A stretch of DNA of 15,433 bases, taken from the NCBI GenBank assembly GCA_905236195.1, contig CAJOOX010000033.1, positions 1 to 15,433 on the forward strand, written 5' to 3'. The notes below the pieces were generated by a model. It saw nothing but the letters and a program-made list of their open reading frames with translations, had not been told where the DNA came from and made no database searches. Origin of the DNA: an uncultured Bacteroidales bacterium. GTDB taxonomy: Bacteria; Bacteroidota; Bacteroidia; Bacteroidales; UBA3663. This document shows positions 14,368-15,433 of this stretch, piece by piece (the first letter of the stretch is position 1; the number at the start of each line of letters is the position of its first letter). Position numbers and translations under genes: made by a program.

Positions 14368-14835
14368 TTATTCGTTAGTAGAAGCGCCTTTGGCAGCAGC
14401 TTCAATCTTTACAACAGTACCACCGGCAGCAGTGATAGCCTCTTCAGCAGATTTGGAGAAAGCATTAGCCTCTACAGTGACAGCCTTGGTGAGTTTGCCG
14501 TTGCCGAGAATCTTTACAATCTGCTTCTTGGAGATGAGACCAGCCTCGTGGAGAACATCGAGATTGACCTTATCGACGCCAAGTGCTTCGATTGTAGAAA
14601 GGTTGATGGCCTTGTAAGCCACACGGTTGATGTTCTTGAAGCCGTACTTGGGCAGACGACGCTGAATAGGCATCTGACCACCTTCGAAACCGATCTTCTT
14701 CTTGTAACCGGAACGCTGCTTGGCACCCTTGTTACCACGCGTAGATGTGCCACCGAGGCCAGAACCTGCACCACGGCCCACACGCTTGCGGGTCTTAACG
14801 GAACCTTTAGCGGGCTGCAAATTATGTAAATCCAT
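14368..14835 (-). CDS. rplO: 50S ribosomal protein uL15
   Basis: 155 residues. A late-assembly large-subunit protein that threads a long basic N-terminal extension through 23S rRNA. It starts MDLHNLQPAKGSVKTRKRVG and shows the glycine/arginine-rich RGAGSGLGGTSTRGNKGAKQ, then FEGGQMPIQRRLPKYGFKN and an alanine-rich C-terminal domain (KAVTVEANAFSKSAEEAI). Between rpmD (34 bp) and secY (5 bp). Confidence 0.98.
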   Translation of the reverse strand: MDLHNLQPAKGSVKTRKRVGRGAGSGLGGTSTRGNKGAKQRSGYKKKIGFEGGQMPIQRRLPKYGFKNINRVAYKAINLSTIEALGVDKVNLDVLHEAGLISKKQIVKILGNGKLTKAVTVEANAFSKSAEEAITAAGGTVVKIEAAAKGASTNE

Positions 14836-14869
14836 ATTTTAAAAAATGTGATTAAACGTTGTGAAACAA

Positions 14870-15049
14870 TTATTCAGAAACGATCTCGATGAGGTGAGCC
14901 ACCTTACGGATCTGGCCACGCGTGCACTCATTGTCGGGGAGCTCGCGAACGAGGCCGAGACGGGAGAGTCCGAGTGAGTCGAGGGTCAGTTTCTCGGTCT
15001 TAGAGCATTTGATACGGCTGCGAACCTGTTTGATTTTGATAGTTGCCAT
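14870..15049 (-). CDS. rpmD: 50S ribosomal protein uL30
   Basis: A 59-residue protein from ATG 15049 to TAA 14870, MATIKIKQVRSRIKCSKTEK to HLIEIVSE, the usual size for bacterial uL30. It binds 23S rRNA near the 5S rRNA side of the large subunit. The motif TLDSLGLSRLG and the segment ELPDNECTRGQIRKVAHL identify it. Located between rpsE (35 bp) and rplO (34 bp), as in other bacteria. Confidence 0.97.
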   Translation of the reverse strand: MATIKIKQVRSRIKCSKTEKLTLDSLGLSRLGLVRELPDNECTRGQIRKVAHLIEIVSE

Positions 15050-15084
15050 AACTTAAAAATGTTTTTAAGAATGAGAAATCTGTT

Positions 15085-15433
15085 TTATCCGCGGAATACA
15101 GTTTCCATCGACACGCCACGTACCATGCTGATTTCGCGGGCGTCACGCAGTTGGGCGAGAGCTTCGAAAGTAGCCTTTACGAGGTTGTGGGGATTGGAAG
15201 AACCTTTTGACTTGGCGAGGATGTCCTTTACACCTGCGCTCTCGAGAACGGCACGCATGGCACCACCGGCCTTCAGACCGGTACCCTCAGAGGCGGGTTT
15301 GATGAAAATCTGCGAACCGCCGAACTTGGCAGCCTGCTCGTGGGGGATCGTACCCTTGAGAACGGGCACCTTGATGAGGTTCTTCTTAGCGGCCTCTACA
15401 CCCTTGGAAATGGCAGCCTGAACTTCGCCTGCC
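15085..15433 (-). CDS. rpsE: 30S ribosomal protein uS5, C-terminal 115 residues (start beyond window)
   Basis: The minus-strand frame is open from the window edge to the stop at 15085-15087. It begins AGEVQAAISKGVEAAKKNLI and shows the C-terminal domain of uS5 (GTIPHE, GLKAGGAMRAVLESAGVKDI, GSSNPHNLVKATFEAL, ending ETVFRG). uS5 lies at the mRNA entry channel and influences decoding accuracy and mRNA unwinding. The N-terminal double-stranded-RNA-binding-like domain lies beyond base 15433. The ATG at 15369 is an internal methionine, not a start. Confidence 0.97.
   Translation of the reverse strand, partial: AGEVQAAISKGVEAAKKNLIKVPVLKGTIPHEQAAKFGGSQIFIKPASEGTGLKAGGAMRAVLESAGVKDILAKSKGSSNPHNLVKATFEALAQLRDAREISMVRGVSMETVFRG

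Noticed and set aside
13658..14617. 319-codon plus-strand ORF opposite secY and rplO
   Set aside because: It spans two well-conserved essential genes in antisense; its low-complexity E/H/D-rich translation is the complement of hydrophobic SecY codons.

Overview
The window is a stretch of a Bacteroidota chromosome, order Bacteroidales, probably Prevotellaceae or a close relative (the family is inferred). Three things point there. The promoters match the Bacteroidetes sigma factor: TAnnTTTG at -7, and in three cases TTTG about 20 bp upstream. Shine-Dalgarno sequences are scarce. The proteins have Bacteroidales forms, such as bL36 without zinc ligands, bL17 with a K/A/E-rich tail, and a DUF4011 helicase. 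Almost everything is on the minus strand; only the VanZ locus and one adjoining gene remnant are on the plus strand.

Right half (about 8.8-15.4 kb, minus strand): the end of the spc ribosomal-protein cluster running into the alpha cluster, in the order rpsE (partial), rpmD, rplO, secY, map, infA, rpmJ, rpsM, rpsK, rpsD, rpoA, rplQ. Gaps are 5-58 bp and a strong intrinsic terminator follows rplQ. A TATCTTTG box between rpmJ and rpsM may be an internal promoter for the alpha segment.

Middle (about 3.9-8.7 kb, minus strand): three separately organised genes. They are sufS (cysteine desulfurase, without its usual suf partners), a GH5 cellulase-like lipoprotein with a leader of about 120 nt, and a PAP2 phosphatase fused to a predicted outer-membrane beta-barrel. 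sufS and the GH5 gene end in intrinsic terminators, and a long hairpin follows the PAP2 gene. The gap between sufS and the GH5 gene also carries a plus-strand promoter-like box facing the sufS terminator hairpin, a possible small RNA.

Left part (about 1-3.9 kb): a divergent pair with back-to-back promoters. One gene is a large DUF4011-type superfamily 1 helicase that leaves the window at base 1. The other is a VanZ-like gene that runs in frame into the N-terminal part of a DUF3857 protein and then breaks off. Beyond the break is the C-terminal tail of an AAA ATPase, then an intact bcp peroxiredoxin, then the C-terminal PD-(D/E)XK domain of another AAA-ATPase/nuclease family, directly against the hairpin that follows the PAP2 gene. 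Bases 2.6-3.9 kb look like a degraded, rearranged patch around one conserved gene. I see no tRNA, rRNA, CRISPR array, intact insertion sequence or complete unknown multigene system.
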